Notes: generated by a model not told the origin, from the letters alone. Counted from the stretch's first letter, positions 1 through 7,846 are shown. The stretch: DNA of 52,343 bases from Bacteroidia bacterium (GCA_016788065.1 JAEUTI010000002.1:1-52343); one strand, 5' to 3'. Program-made: numbers and translations.

Positions 1-955
1 CATACAATGAATAAGCTCCAAATGCAGCATTGTAATTTGCTGTAGTATTATTAACGAGTGAATAGTAACCAGCTGCTGTATTCATAGATCCGGTAGTGTT
101 CTTTTGTAATCCACCACCACCAAAGGCAGTATTGCGATACCCGGTTGTGTTCGAACTCATTGTCCCGATTCCGAATGCAGAATTGCTGAAACCACCGGTA
201 TTACTGCTAAGTGCATTGGTTCCTACGGCAGTATTCCAGTTAGCCTCCGAATTTCTCAATGCATTCTGCCCAATAGCAACATTTGAGCTTCCTGTCATGG
301 TGCTGTAACCTGCACTGTCACCCATAAATGTATTTCCGGTTCCTGTTGTATTCAAATGACCTGCATATTCTCCGGTGAATAAATTGCCCTTACCTTTTAC
401 TGACAACACTCTGATATTTCCAATACGATAGTTACTGTCGATAGCTGCATTAATATTACCGTTCACATCCATTTTTTGTACAGGATTATTTAATCCAACT
501 CCAACATTTTGGTTGGTTTTAATTCGGATAGCTTCAGTATTATTTGTTTTAACCGAAAGCTCCTCGTTGTCGGTGGTTCCTAAAAAATTAGTACCCGCAA
601 CGGTACCTGAATTTCCGGCAATACTCCAACTCGATTTGTCACTTGCAAGATGTGTCCATACAAATCCATCATAATAATAGAATCCTTCAGATCCATCAGT
701 CTGATATACTAACATTCCTTTTGCTGTCAGATCAGAAACCGGAAACATAGCGATTCTTTGTGCCTGTGTCATGCGGGGTGATAATAATCCTTTATCGCCT
801 GCAGTGATATCAAGAATCGACTTTGCATGTGGTGTTGGATTATTAATACCTACATTTTGTGCATTTGCATTACTGATTACTCCAATTGTAAAACCGGAAA
901 TCATCAGCAGTGAAGCAAAGATTAACTTTTTTGTTTTGTTGAAAGGGCTTGTCAT
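1..955 (-). CDS. Secreted/surface protein with YadA-head-like repeats (3' end outside window)
   Basis: The minus frame is open from an ATG at 955 to the window edge, giving about 318 residues without the C-terminus. It begins with a signal peptide (basic MTSPFNKTKK, hydrophobic core, cleavage near NANAQ), then a module typical of Bacteroidota surface proteins (GINNPTPHAKSILDI, followed by LLSPRMTQAQR). From about residue 200 there are repeated short units of the form NTAxGxxAL with alternating TG and SN turns. These resemble the left-handed beta-roll heads of trimeric autotransporter adhesins. Related Bacteroidota proteins often end in a peptidase S74 chaperone domain, but that part would lie outside the window, so it is not shown. 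The role is inferred as a trimeric surface fibre or adhesin. A -7 box and four 20-bp direct repeats lie upstream. Confidence 0.8.
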   Translation of the reverse strand, partial: MTSPFNKTKKLIFASLLMISGFTIGVISNANAQNVGINNPTPHAKSILDITAGDKGLLSPRMTQAQRIAMFPVSDLTAKGMLVYQTDGSEGFYYYDGFVWTHLASDKSSWSIAGNSGTVAGTNFLGTTDNEELSVKTNNTEAIRIKTNQNVGVGLNNPVQKMDVNGNINAAIDSNYRIGNIRVLSVKGKGNLFTGEYAGHLNTTGTGNTFMGDSAGYSTMTGSSNVAIGQNALRNSEANWNTAVGTNALSSNTGGFSNSAFGIGTMSSNTTGYRNTAFGGGGLQKNTTGSMNTAAGYYSLVNNTTANYNAAFGAYSLY

Positions 956-1005
956 TTTATTTGGTTGTTAAATGTTTTGAGTAGTCTGTTTTTTAATTGA
1001 TGCCC

Positions 1006-1111
1006 CAAAACTACCCCCATTATAAGGTGTGGCACTATCCAAATTAGTGACTTGCAGGAATTGTTAGCCGTTTGCAGAGTTTGTTAGCGAAAGATTTTAA
1101 GGCTTAGCCGG
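1006..1111 (-). promoter_or_regulatory. Promoter of the surface-protein gene with four direct repeats, 20-bp period
   Basis: On the minus strand TAGTTTTG (1013-1006) matches the Bacteroidota -7 box TAnnTTTG, about 50 nt before the ATG. Upstream, plus-strand TTAG(C/T) motifs begin at 1044, 1064, 1084 and 1104, exactly 20 bp apart. Read toward the gene they are CGGCTAAG, TCGCTAAC, CGGCTAAC and TCACTAAT. The nearest repeat lies 31 bp from the -7 box. Direct repeats on one helical face are what LytTR-type regulators bind. That the LytTR protein encoded at 1965-2711 is the binder is inferred. Confidence 0.55.
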
Positions 1112-1125
1112 ATCTTTAACCCCCA

Positions 1126-1166
1126 TAAAATAAAAATGCCGGCAACTGATTTTTCAATTGCCGGCA
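1126..1166 (-). terminator. Rho-independent terminator after the 41-residue ORF
   Basis: TTGCCGGCA (1158-1166) pairs with TGCCGGCAA (1137-1145). On the minus strand the stem is followed by TTTTTATTTTA. It lies 20 nt after the stop of the small ORF at 1186-1311, which supports a short minus-strand transcript there. Confidence 0.8.
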
Positions 1167-1185
1167 TAACCTGATGGTGTGTGTT

Positions 1186-1311
1186 TCAGGGCAGAATTAC
1201 TGAAGGAGCACTGGTACTGATGGTTACAGTAATAAGTAACAGCATTAGTATCACCAGAAAAAATACCAGGTCGAAGAGTAAATTTGGGACTGATTTTAAA
1301 CTTTTTCGCAT
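1186..1311 (-). CDS. Small single-pass membrane protein, 41 aa (unrecognised)
   Basis: ATG at 1311 and TGA at 1186-1188 give 41 residues: a basic N-terminus (MRKSLKSVPN), a hydrophobic segment at about residues 11-31 (LLFDLVFFLVILMLLLITVT) and a short polar tail ending in VILP. I know no family for it. It is supported by its context: a TAnnTTTG box about 20 nt upstream of the likely leader, regulator-type direct repeats behind that, and a strong terminator 20 nt after the stop. It could be a small membrane regulator or a toxin-like peptide, or the RNA itself could be the functional product. Confidence 0.5.
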   Translation of the reverse strand: MRKSLKSVPNLLFDLVFFLVILMLLLITVTISTSAPSVILP

Positions 1312-1335
1312 AATCCGGTATTTTTAATTAGGATG

Positions 1336-1402
1336 CAAACCTAATACCGGTCTTTGTAATATGGAGTCTGATCTTAGCCGCTAACCGTTTTTCTTAGCCG
1401 GT
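1336..1402 (-). promoter_or_regulatory. Promoter of the small ORF with two 20-bp-spaced direct repeats
   Basis: On the minus strand TAGGTTTG (1343-1336) is a perfect TAnnTTTG box. Upstream lie two copies of GGTTA(C/G)CGGCTAAGA whose plus-strand TTAG cores start at 1374 and 1394, exactly 20 bp apart. The nearest core is 31 bp from the -7 box, the same distance as in front of the surface-protein gene. Confidence 0.55.
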
Positions 1403-1428
1403 AACCAATCATGTGATTTTTAAGCCAA

Positions 1429-1842
1429 CTATTTGGCGCCTTGGGCTTGTTGCATCAATCCCGAAATAAGGGCATAAGTATCGCTCCATGCCGCTTCAGT
1501 CTCCTTTGTCCAACTCTTTCCCAGGCTTTCTTTCAAAGTAGCCAAAAGGCAATCCCCAACAGCTGCATAGTGCTCATTCTTAGTGCCATAACCGCTATGG
1601 CGGGAAGCTAATTTTATAATTTCATCTTTAAGATCATCGAAACTGCCAAGCCTGTGCACCAAATAGGAAATCATAAACATTAATTTCATGGCCTGATCTT
1701 TTGGGTCCGATTTGAACATGGGTTTTAATTCAGGAAATTTTTGAAAAAGTCGGCTGTAAAACGATTCACCCATTTGTTGAGACACAGGAGTGATAGTTTG
1801 CCAGGTGTTCTGAACCAGTTCAATTTGTTTAGCTGTCAACAT
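1429..1842 (-). CDS. Single-domain bacterial globin
   Basis: The 137-residue protein has the full length of a single-domain haemoglobin of the Vitreoscilla/flavohaemoglobin type. Visible landmarks are Trp14, the B-helix Tyr29 (B10 position) in ESFYSRLF, the CD region FPELKPMF, and the likely proximal haem ligand His82 in KLASRHSGYG followed by HYAAVGDCLL. There is no reductase domain, so it needs a separate electron donor. Family members bind O2 or NO and take part in oxygen delivery or NO detoxification. It has its own promoter-like sequence upstream and sits downstream of the LytTR pair on the same strand; shared control is possible but not shown. Confidence 0.9.
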   Translation of the reverse strand: MLTAKQIELVQNTWQTITPVSQQMGESFYSRLFQKFPELKPMFKSDPKDQAMKLMFMISYLVHRLGSFDDLKDEIIKLASRHSGYGTKNEHYAAVGDCLLATLKESLGKSWTKETEAAWSDTYALISGLMQQAQGAK

Positions 1843-1892
1843 AAGAATACCTAAGAAATATGATTTATCGCAAGTTTTTCGTGTTTAGACTT

Positions 1893-1922
1893 GCAATATA
1901 CTAAAATCTGCAAAACTGTCAA
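1893..1922 (-). promoter_or_regulatory. Candidate globin promoter
   Basis: On the minus strand TTG (within TTGACA) at 1922-1920 is followed by 19 nt and TATATTG, close to the Bacteroidota TTG-N19/20-TAnnTTTG arrangement. It sits about 50 nt upstream of the globin ATG. Confidence 0.45.
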
Positions 1923-1964
1923 TAGCTTGTATAAAATACAATAAAAGATTCAACTGATGCGGCT

Positions 1965-2711
1965 TTAGAATTTAGAAAACATTTCAAAAAATTCTTCACG
2001 CTTAGAACGGGCGATTGTTATTTGGGTGTCGTCGTTCATTAAAATATAACCACCATCACCTCTTACGAATTTTTTGATATGATTCATGTTGATGAGAAAA
2101 GAATTGTGTATTCTGAAAAAATCTTTTCCCGAAAGTGTTTCGTCAATGTCTTTTAGTGTTTTCGCAACAAGTACTTTGTTTCGGTTGCTCATCACAACAT
2201 TAGTATAATTACTTTCAGCCTGACAATACATGATGTCAGCTGTATTTACAAAGATGAGTCCATCACCAGTACTTAATGCAATTCTTTGAGTTGTTGGACT
2301 CAGATTTTTCATGTTGTCCAAAAGTAACCGAAGCTGATCCTTTTCAATAGCGGAACGTTTTTCTTCGAGTTTTTTAATAGTCGATTGCAAATCATCAGGA
2401 TCTACAGGTTTGAGCAGATAATTTAATGCACTGTACCGGAAAGCTTTTATGGCAAATTTGTTATAAGCAGTAGTAAACACCACATCAAAAAATAAATGTT
2501 CAAATTTTTCAAGCATATCAAAGCCGTTCATCCTTGGCATTTCAATATCAAGAAAGACAACATCGGGACGGTGTTTCATAATAGCTTCAATGCCTTGTTC
2601 ACCACTATTGCACATGGCTGCAATCTGCACCATCGGACAATAGGTCTTTAGCAACCATTCGAGCATCTCTACACAATTTTGCTCATCATCAATTATTACT
2701 GCCTTAATCAT
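1965..2711 (-). CDS. LytTR-family response regulator
   Basis: The 248-residue protein has an N-terminal receiver domain (residues 1-120) with acidic pair Asp9/Asp10, phosphoacceptor Asp55 in VVFLDIEMP, a switch Thr in VFTTAYN and Lys in LLKPVD. A LytTR DNA-binding domain follows (about 145-248; ADIMYCQAESNYTNV, then FFRIHNSFLINMNHIKKF). It starts 23 nt after the stop of the upstream kinase gene, so the two are almost certainly co-transcribed and form a LytS/LytR-like pair. LytTR domains bind direct repeats one or two helical turns apart. Three promoters within 4 kb have such repeats with a 20-bp period, and they are the best candidate targets. Confidence 0.95.
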   Translation of the reverse strand: MIKAVIIDDEQNCVEMLEWLLKTYCPMVQIAAMCNSGEQGIEAIMKHRPDVVFLDIEMPRMNGFDMLEKFEHLFFDVVFTTAYNKFAIKAFRYSALNYLLKPVDPDDLQSTIKKLEEKRSAIEKDQLRLLLDNMKNLSPTTQRIALSTGDGLIFVNTADIMYCQAESNYTNVVMSNRNKVLVAKTLKDIDETLSGKDFFRIHNSFLINMNHIKKFVRGDGGYILMNDDTQITIARSKREEFFEMFSKF

Positions 2712-2734
2712 AGTCGCTAAAATAAGAAATTTAA

Positions 2735-5700
2735 TTAAATATCAGAATCTACGGGTATTTTAATTCTGACCAGGGTTCCTGATGCTTCTTTATCACTGTT
2801 ATACAAGTCAATATATTCGATTCCGCCTTCTTCTGAGTTATTGGAATGAAGCATTTTCAAACGATCAGCAGTTATTTTAAGGCCAAGAGACTTTCTGGTT
2901 GTCGCCGATTTGCTTTTCATTTCCATAGCTTTTTCACGACCAACCCCATCGTCCTGAACTTCCACAATCAGCATTTCTGATTCTCTTTTCAGCCGGACAA
3001 TGAGTCTTCCCGGTGTTTCCTTATGAAGAAGTCCATGCCAGATTGCATTTTCTACAAATGGTTGTATTATCATGGATGGAACATAAATGGAGTCGGTATT
3101 CACCTCTGAGTCAACATCAATTTCATAACTGAACCGGTGATCAAAACGGAGCGCTTCAATCTCAATATACAACTTCAGAGCCTCCATTTCCTGTGAAAGC
3201 GCAACCATGTGTTGTTCACTGTTATCAAGAATAAGCCGTATTAATTTGGCGAATTTAGTGAGGTAAAGCGATGCAGTTTTCTGATCATTTTTAATAATAT
3301 ATCTGTTGATGCTATTCAGACAGTTAAAAATGAAGTGTGGATTCATCTGTGCACGTAAAGCACGCATCTCCGTTTCAGCTAATTGTTTGTTGAAATCGGT
3401 TTTTATGGCTTCTGTTTTTTCAATATGCCTTACTCTTATCCTGTATAAGGAAAATATTGACCCTGATATCATCAGAGTGAGTAAAATGGTAAATAGCGGT
3501 GTTTTATAAAAAGGCGTTTCAATATGTATTGGAACTCTTGTGATATCACTGAACTCCCCACTGGAATTCATTACTTTTACTTCAAATACATAATCCCCTC
3601 CGGGCAAGTGCGAGTACGACGCATAACCCTTTCTTGGAATTTGTTTCCATGCTTCATCCGATAATCTGTAATAATATACAGTACCAGTTTGATTTTTAAA
3701 ATCGATGGTATTAAATTCTATTGAGAAGAAGTTATCAGATGCTGCAAGCTTAATAATTTTGTTCGAAGCAAGTTCTTGCTCATAGTGTATTTCTTTTCCT
3801 CCAGCCATAAAATTTGTGATCAGAACTTTATCGGGCTTATCAATACTGTTGGCGATGGAAGAATTGAATTTATAATAACCACTGAATGTACCCAGATAAA
3901 TTGTTCCGTCATATTGTACATGAATGGACAAGGAAGCGTAAAGTGAATATATACCATTCGACACCGAATAATTCTTCAGGTTATTGGTTACAGGATTTAA
4001 TACTGATAATCCGTTGGAACTAACAAACCAAATTTTACCACTGGAATCTATATCAGCTGCAGAAATTGCAACCCCTAGAAGTTGTTGGTCTTTTACAAAA
4101 TTATTTACTTCACCTATTTTGCAAGTTTTGTCAATTCGCACCAATCCCATAGCAGTCCCTATCCATATTTGCCCTGATTTGTCGCAAGAAATGGTATATA
4201 CACGGTTATCGATGAGAGATTTTGGATTTTTTGGATTGTTTATATAGTGGGTGAATTGTTTAGTTACCGGATTGTACCTCGATACTCCTTCAGCTTTATA
4301 TCCGAACCAAACATTACCTGCCGGATCTATATCCATACCGGTAATTATATTTGACAGTAAACTGTTTTTGTTTCCTTTTACATGAAATAATTGTTCATAT
4401 GTACCTGTAGCATGATCATAAATGTAAGCACCATGCCGGTAAGTTGAAACCCATATTTTACCATCTGGCGCTTCAGCAAAATGTGCAAAATATGGATCCG
4501 ACTTGAAACTTGTATCAGGCTTTGGCTGATTGATCTTTATCAGTTTGTCGGACTCTCGGCTAAATTGATATAAATTATCCGAAGTTCCTACCCATATATT
4601 TTTTTGGGAATCAATTTTTATTTCTGTGACGATATAAATAGGTTCACTTTTATCTACTTCAAAGAGATGGTTCGATTGATGCCCTGTTGTATCAATAACA
4701 TTTAATCCATCGGCCCAACTTGTTCCAATAAATAGTTTTCCTGTTACCGGATCAGTTTGAATCGATGTAATACCATAAAATTCTTTATTATCGGAATGTG
4801 TAACATTAAGTTTTGTGAAATTAAATAGTTGCTGACCCTGTTCAATAACATGAAAGCCATTTGCATGTGCCATCCAAATATCGCCATTGCGATCGGCATA
4901 TAATTTTCCTAAGTTGCTTTCAGGAATGTCATTTTTCATCATGTCGCTTTGAGTAATTGGTCGAAAAGTTTTCGTAACAGTATTGAAAATTGTTAGGACT
5001 GTATCAGTACTGGTAACCCACAATTCGTCTTTGCTTTTGTATTGGATAGAAGCAATTATATTATTCGTACCACTTTGAGGTTTGTTTGGATTCGTGAGAA
5101 AAGTACTCCACTTGCCAGTTTTCAAGTTGTAATGGTTCAAACCACGCCCCCAACCTCCTAAATAAAAGTCATCAGACCCTGCCCGGTATATTGTATTGAA
5201 TACGTCGTTTTTCCATTTAGAAACATCCTGATTTTGTTCATCAATGCGATATACTTTCCATTCATCGGTATTAGTGTTTAAACTGTAGAAGCCATCACCT
5301 GTCGCCATCCACAATATACCTTTAGCATCAATTACTAATTCCGTTATTCTATTATAATATTCCTGATATGCAATTGAAGCTTTCTTGTTCCCATACGGCA
5401 GCAGCCCATAGTTTTTAAATTTTCCAGTTGAAGGATCGAAACAAGTCAATCCTTTAAGTGCAATTCCTAACCAAATTCTGTCTTTCGAATCAATGCACAA
5501 TCCATCAACTCCTCCATAAGGTATCGAGTTCGACTTTGTTGAGTCAGGAAGATAATGTGTGAACTCACGTGTGGTTTGATTGTAACAACTAATTCCACCT
5601 GCGCCATAACCCATCCAAACATTATTCTTGGAATCAATGGCTATTTTGAACACCATATTGTCGCGGACAGAATTCGTATTAGTGAAGTCTTTGCGAAATA

Positions 5701-5908
5701 CCTTAAAGGTTTTACCATCAAAACGATTTAATCCATTCACTGTGCCTATCCACATCATCCCCTGATGATCCTGAACAAAAGAATAAACTATATTACTCGA
5801 CAAACCATCAGATTGATTATAATGGTGTGAACGGATCTGGGTCGGCTGATTGGCCATGACCCTGACACCAACAAAACACAAAAGAAGAAATAGCAATGCC
5901 CGGTTCAC
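2735..5908 (-). CDS. Two-component-propeller sensor histidine kinase (LytS-type kinase core)
   Basis: The protein has 1057 residues. After a signal peptide (MNRALLFLLLCFVGVRVMA) there are many regulator-propeller repeats with motifs such as GMMWIGTVNGLNRFD and GQIWIGTAMGLVRID. These form two seven-bladed periplasmic propellers up to about residue 720. A Y_Y_Y domain follows (YYYRLSDEAWKQI), then a membrane segment near 804-822, a His_kinase domain with phosphoacceptor His858 in MNPHFIFN, and an HATPase domain (PFVENAIWHGLLHK, then DDGVG). The start codon is GTG, the only one that gives an intact signal peptide. The propeller probably senses an extracellular ligand or surface state. The gene is paired with the LytTR regulator 23 nt downstream. 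Its promoter carries 20-bp-period repeats, suggesting autoregulation. Confidence 0.95.
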   Translation of the reverse strand: MNRALLFLLLCFVGVRVMANQPTQIRSHHYNQSDGLSSNIVYSFVQDHQGMMWIGTVNGLNRFDGKTFKVFRKDFTNTNSVRDNMVFKIAIDSKNNVWMGYGAGGISCYNQTTREFTHYLPDSTKSNSIPYGGVDGLCIDSKDRIWLGIALKGLTCFDPSTGKFKNYGLLPYGNKKASIAYQEYYNRITELVIDAKGILWMATGDGFYSLNTNTDEWKVYRIDEQNQDVSKWKNDVFNTIYRAGSDDFYLGGWGRGLNHYNLKTGKWSTFLTNPNKPQSGTNNIIASIQYKSKDELWVTSTDTVLTIFNTVTKTFRPITQSDMMKNDIPESNLGKLYADRNGDIWMAHANGFHVIEQGQQLFNFTKLNVTHSDNKEFYGITSIQTDPVTGKLFIGTSWADGLNVIDTTGHQSNHLFEVDKSEPIYIVTEIKIDSQKNIWVGTSDNLYQFSRESDKLIKINQPKPDTSFKSDPYFAHFAEAPDGKIWVSTYRHGAYIYDHATGTYEQLFHVKGNKNSLLSNIITGMDIDPAGNVWFGYKAEGVSRYNPVTKQFTHYINNPKNPKSLIDNRVYTISCDKSGQIWIGTAMGLVRIDKTCKIGEVNNFVKDQQLLGVAISAADIDSSGKIWFVSSNGLSVLNPVTNNLKNYSVSNGIYSLYASLSIHVQYDGTIYLGTFSGYYKFNSSIANSIDKPDKVLITNFMAGGKEIHYEQELASNKIIKLAASDNFFSIEFNTIDFKNQTGTVYYYRLSDEAWKQIPRKGYASYSHLPGGDYVFEVKVMNSSGEFSDITRVPIHIETPFYKTPLFTILLTLMISGSIFSLYRIRVRHIEKTEAIKTDFNKQLAETEMRALRAQMNPHFIFNCLNSINRYIIKNDQKTASLYLTKFAKLIRLILDNSEQHMVALSQEMEALKLYIEIEALRFDHRFSYEIDVDSEVNTDSIYVPSMIIQPFVENAIWHGLLHKETPGRLIVRLKRESEMLIVEVQDDGVGREKAMEMKSKSATTRKSLGLKITADRLKMLHSNNSEEGGIEYIDLYNSDKEASGTLVRIKIPVDSDI

Positions 5909-5927
5909 GAGTTGTTGTTTTATAGAG

Positions 5928-6031
5928 TAAAAATACTAAAACATTGATTTTCAGTACCCATCATTGAGCGGTTGGCGGTTTTTCTGAGTGAATGACAGGT
6001 TTTCTGAGCCGTTTGCATCCAATTTTGAGCC
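5928..6031 (-). promoter_or_regulatory. Kinase-regulator operon promoter with 20-bp-period direct repeats
   Basis: TGAG cores on the plus strand start at 5965, 5985 and 6005 (20 bp apart), with a fourth at 6026 (21 bp). Read toward the gene the units begin CCGCTCAA, TCACTCAG, CGGCTCAG and AGGCTCAA. The segment TGCAAACGGCTCA resembles TGCAAACGGCTAA in the surface-protein promoter. A near-match to the -7 box, TATTTTTA, lies at 5935-5928, 30 bp from the nearest core and about 20 nt before the GTG start. Autoregulation by the encoded LytTR protein is inferred. Confidence 0.5.
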
Positions 6032-6038
6032 TGTTTTA

Positions 6039-6485
6039 TCAGCTTATTTCCTGATTGGCCTGCTCAATCCACCGTTTCAAGTGATTACGGATGTTCATTT
6101 TATACATCGAAATAGTCCAGAAATATAGCAAAATACTCAAAGTCCATAAAAGGGCAATAGATATAAAAGCATCAGTTGGTTTTTGAATTTGCATAAATCC
6201 CAATGCCACTGTTCCAATTCCCAGCCAAATTGTCTGTGTTCGGAAATTTAGTTCGAGGTCGACTACAATTTCAGTTTTTCCGGGACGGAAGGTAACCTTG
6301 CCATTGTCCATCCAGCTATGCCTTTTAATCGCCATATTAAAACTGGTAAATGTAAGGGTATCTTCCCCCTCCTTTACAGGATCATCTACTAAACGGGAAA
6401 AGTTATCGATGCAAGTTGATGCTTTGAGCAAATGTGCATGCTCATCGGGTATAGAAAGTTGCTTTTTATATTGGATTGGAAACAT
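6039..6485 (-). CDS. Hypothetical two-TM membrane protein
   Basis: The 148-residue protein is not recognised. A soluble N-terminal part (about 1-83), rich in charged residues and beta-like, is followed by two hydrophobic segments (about 84-98, TIWLGIGTVALGFMQI; and 106-126, FISIALLWTLSILLYFW) and a basic C-terminal tail (KMNIRNHLKRWIEQANQ). The cytoplasmic side is probably the tail. It lies upstream of the kinase operon on the same strand, but the repeat-bearing promoter separates them, so it is probably its own unit. No catalytic motif is visible. Confidence 0.75.
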   Translation of the reverse strand: MFPIQYKKQLSIPDEHAHLLKASTCIDNFSRLVDDPVKEGEDTLTFTSFNMAIKRHSWMDNGKVTFRPGKTEIVVDLELNFRTQTIWLGIGTVALGFMQIQKPTDAFISIALLWTLSILLYFWTISMYKMNIRNHLKRWIEQANQEIS

Positions 6486-6681
6486 GGCTGTTTAAAATGG
6501 TCGTCAAATTAAGGTGATTTCTAAAATCCAAACAATGACTTTGCACAGTTTTAAAGGTGCTGAGGCAACATTAATATCTATCTGAATGCACCTGAACCAT
6601 TGATTTCAAGGGGTTTTAGGACTTTAAATGCACGATTATTGAAAATTGATAAGGATCATGGCATTGCAAATCGAACCACTT

Positions 6682-6689
6682 TATTTTTG
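6682..6689 (+). promoter_or_regulatory. Candidate -7 box for the OsmC/oxygenase pair
   Basis: TATTTTTG matches TAnnTTTG, 21 nt upstream of the OsmC ATG. No TTG element sits at the usual 19-20 nt spacing; the nearest is 15 nt away. The rest of the 225-bp divergent region 6486-6710 shows nothing I can name. Confidence 0.35.
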
Positions 6690-6710
6690 AAGTAATTTAA
6701 ATTTAGTTTT

Positions 6711-7172
6711 ATGGATACTATTTCAACCTCAGTATTTCCCGCACCATTATCCGGTGATGTGCATCGGGTTGCAACTACATGGATGGGTAAAATGCACTTT
6801 GCAAGTTCAGTGAATAATCATACTATACATATTGATAAGCTGAAAGTTCATGGTGGAGATGACCGAGGTCCAAGGCCTAAACAATTGTTACTTTCGGCTG
6901 CTGCCGGATGTGTGGGTATGGAGCTGATGGCAATACTTGAAAAAATGAGGATTGAAATTGGTTCGCTCGAAATTAATGTGTCAGCCTCTCTTTCCGATTC
7001 GGTTCCGAAAGTTTATAAGGAAGTGCAGTTAGAATTTCTTGTAAAGTGCAATATTGAAGATCGTACTAAGTTTGAAAAGGCACTTACTCTTACCCTCGAA
7101 AAATATTGTGGAGTGATTGCAATGTTTCGTAACTTCGCTATTGTAACTCATGAGATTCAATATGTGAAATGA
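6711..7172 (+). CDS. OsmC/Ohr-family peroxide-reducing protein
   Basis: The 153 residues are the usual OsmC length. The two reactive cysteines of the family are present: Cys67 in SAAAGCVGMELM, at the start of the long central helix, and Cys133 in LEKYCGVIAM. The segment GGDDRGPRPKQLLLSA also fits, matching the usual xGPxPxELLLxAL stretch. OsmC/Ohr proteins are homodimeric thiol peroxidases that reduce organic hydroperoxides in the cytoplasm. The oxygenase-like gene starts 10 nt downstream, so the two form an operon. The sequence looks like the general OsmC (YhfA-like) group rather than true Ohr, so the substrate is uncertain. Confidence 0.9.
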   Translation: MDTISTSVFPAPLSGDVHRVATTWMGKMHFASSVNNHTIHIDKLKVHGGDDRGPRPKQLLLSAAAGCVGMELMAILEKMRIEIGSLEINVSASLSDSVPKVYKEVQLEFLVKCNIEDRTKFEKALTLTLEKYCGVIAMFRNFAIVTHEIQYVK

Positions 7173-7182
7173 CTTTTAACAG

Positions 7183-7830
7183 ATGGAGAAAATAGCTTAC
7201 AAGAGATTTATTCTGGCAAAGGATAATTTTTATGATAATCCGGAAAAAGTAGTAGCAACAGCCCGAAAAGCAAACTATTATGAACCTGAATTTTTCACCG
7301 GATTTCGAAGCACCTCCGTCTATCATGAGAAGGGAATGAAAGCGAAACTGGAAAATATTCTGGGCATCAAAATCACCCGTTGGGATACCGATCCCCTTCA
7401 GGAAAACGGTGTTTTTTATCATGGGTTTTCAAAAGGTAAGAAGAAGGAAGTTCCGGGTGTTCATTCCGACACACCATACAATGATATCACTTGTGTGGTG
7501 TATCTCACTCCGGGATTGCCATTCAATTGTGGCACCTCGCTTTGGATGCATAAAAAAACAGGAATTTGTGATCCTCCTTCCGCACCAATTGCGAAAAAAC
7601 ATAATATGAAGTTAGCCGATTTATTCGAGAAGTTTGAACAGGATTCCAGAATCCGAAGCAGATGGGTTGAAACAGACCGAATTGGCTATCGTTTCAACAG
7701 AATGGTTGCTTACCCATCCGGTGTACTGCATTCCGCTACCAATCATTATGGAAGTAGTTTTAGTGATGGCAGACTGTATCAGACTTTCCGCATTGGTGTT
7801 GACTGGAATACTTTCAAAATGTATCGCTGA
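7183..7830 (+). CDS. 2-oxoglutarate/Fe(II)-oxygenase-like protein (DUF6445-like)
   Basis: The 215-residue protein carries a likely 2-His-1-Asp iron site: His94 and Asp96 in VPGVHSDTPYNDITCVVYLTP and His183 in YPSGVLHSATNHYG, with Arg197 or Arg203 (GRLYQTFRIGV) placed to bind 2-oxoglutarate. This is the double-stranded beta-helix pattern of prolyl-hydroxylase-like enzymes and of a family known as DUF6445. The substrate is unknown; related genes are often found with tryptophan halogenase or SapC loci, but none is visible here. It is translated directly after OsmC (10-nt gap) and converges on the 543-residue unknown with a 16-nt gap and no visible terminator. Confidence 0.75.
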   Translation: MEKIAYKRFILAKDNFYDNPEKVVATARKANYYEPEFFTGFRSTSVYHEKGMKAKLENILGIKITRWDTDPLQENGVFYHGFSKGKKKEVPGVHSDTPYNDITCVVYLTPGLPFNCGTSLWMHKKTGICDPPSAPIAKKHNMKLADLFEKFEQDSRIRSRWVETDRIGYRFNRMVAYPSGVLHSATNHYGSSFSDGRLYQTFRIGVDWNTFKMYR

Positions 7831-7846
7831 AAGTAAATTTCTTACA

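Noticed and set aside
1917..1922. E. coli-type sigma70 -35 box TTGACA before the globin gene
   Set aside because: The same bases fit the Bacteroidota TTG/TAnnTTTG arrangement, which other promoters in the window follow.
7138..7422. A 94-residue minus-strand frame across the OsmC-oxygenase junction
   Set aside because: Both plus-strand genes are well supported, and the frame has no recognisable content.
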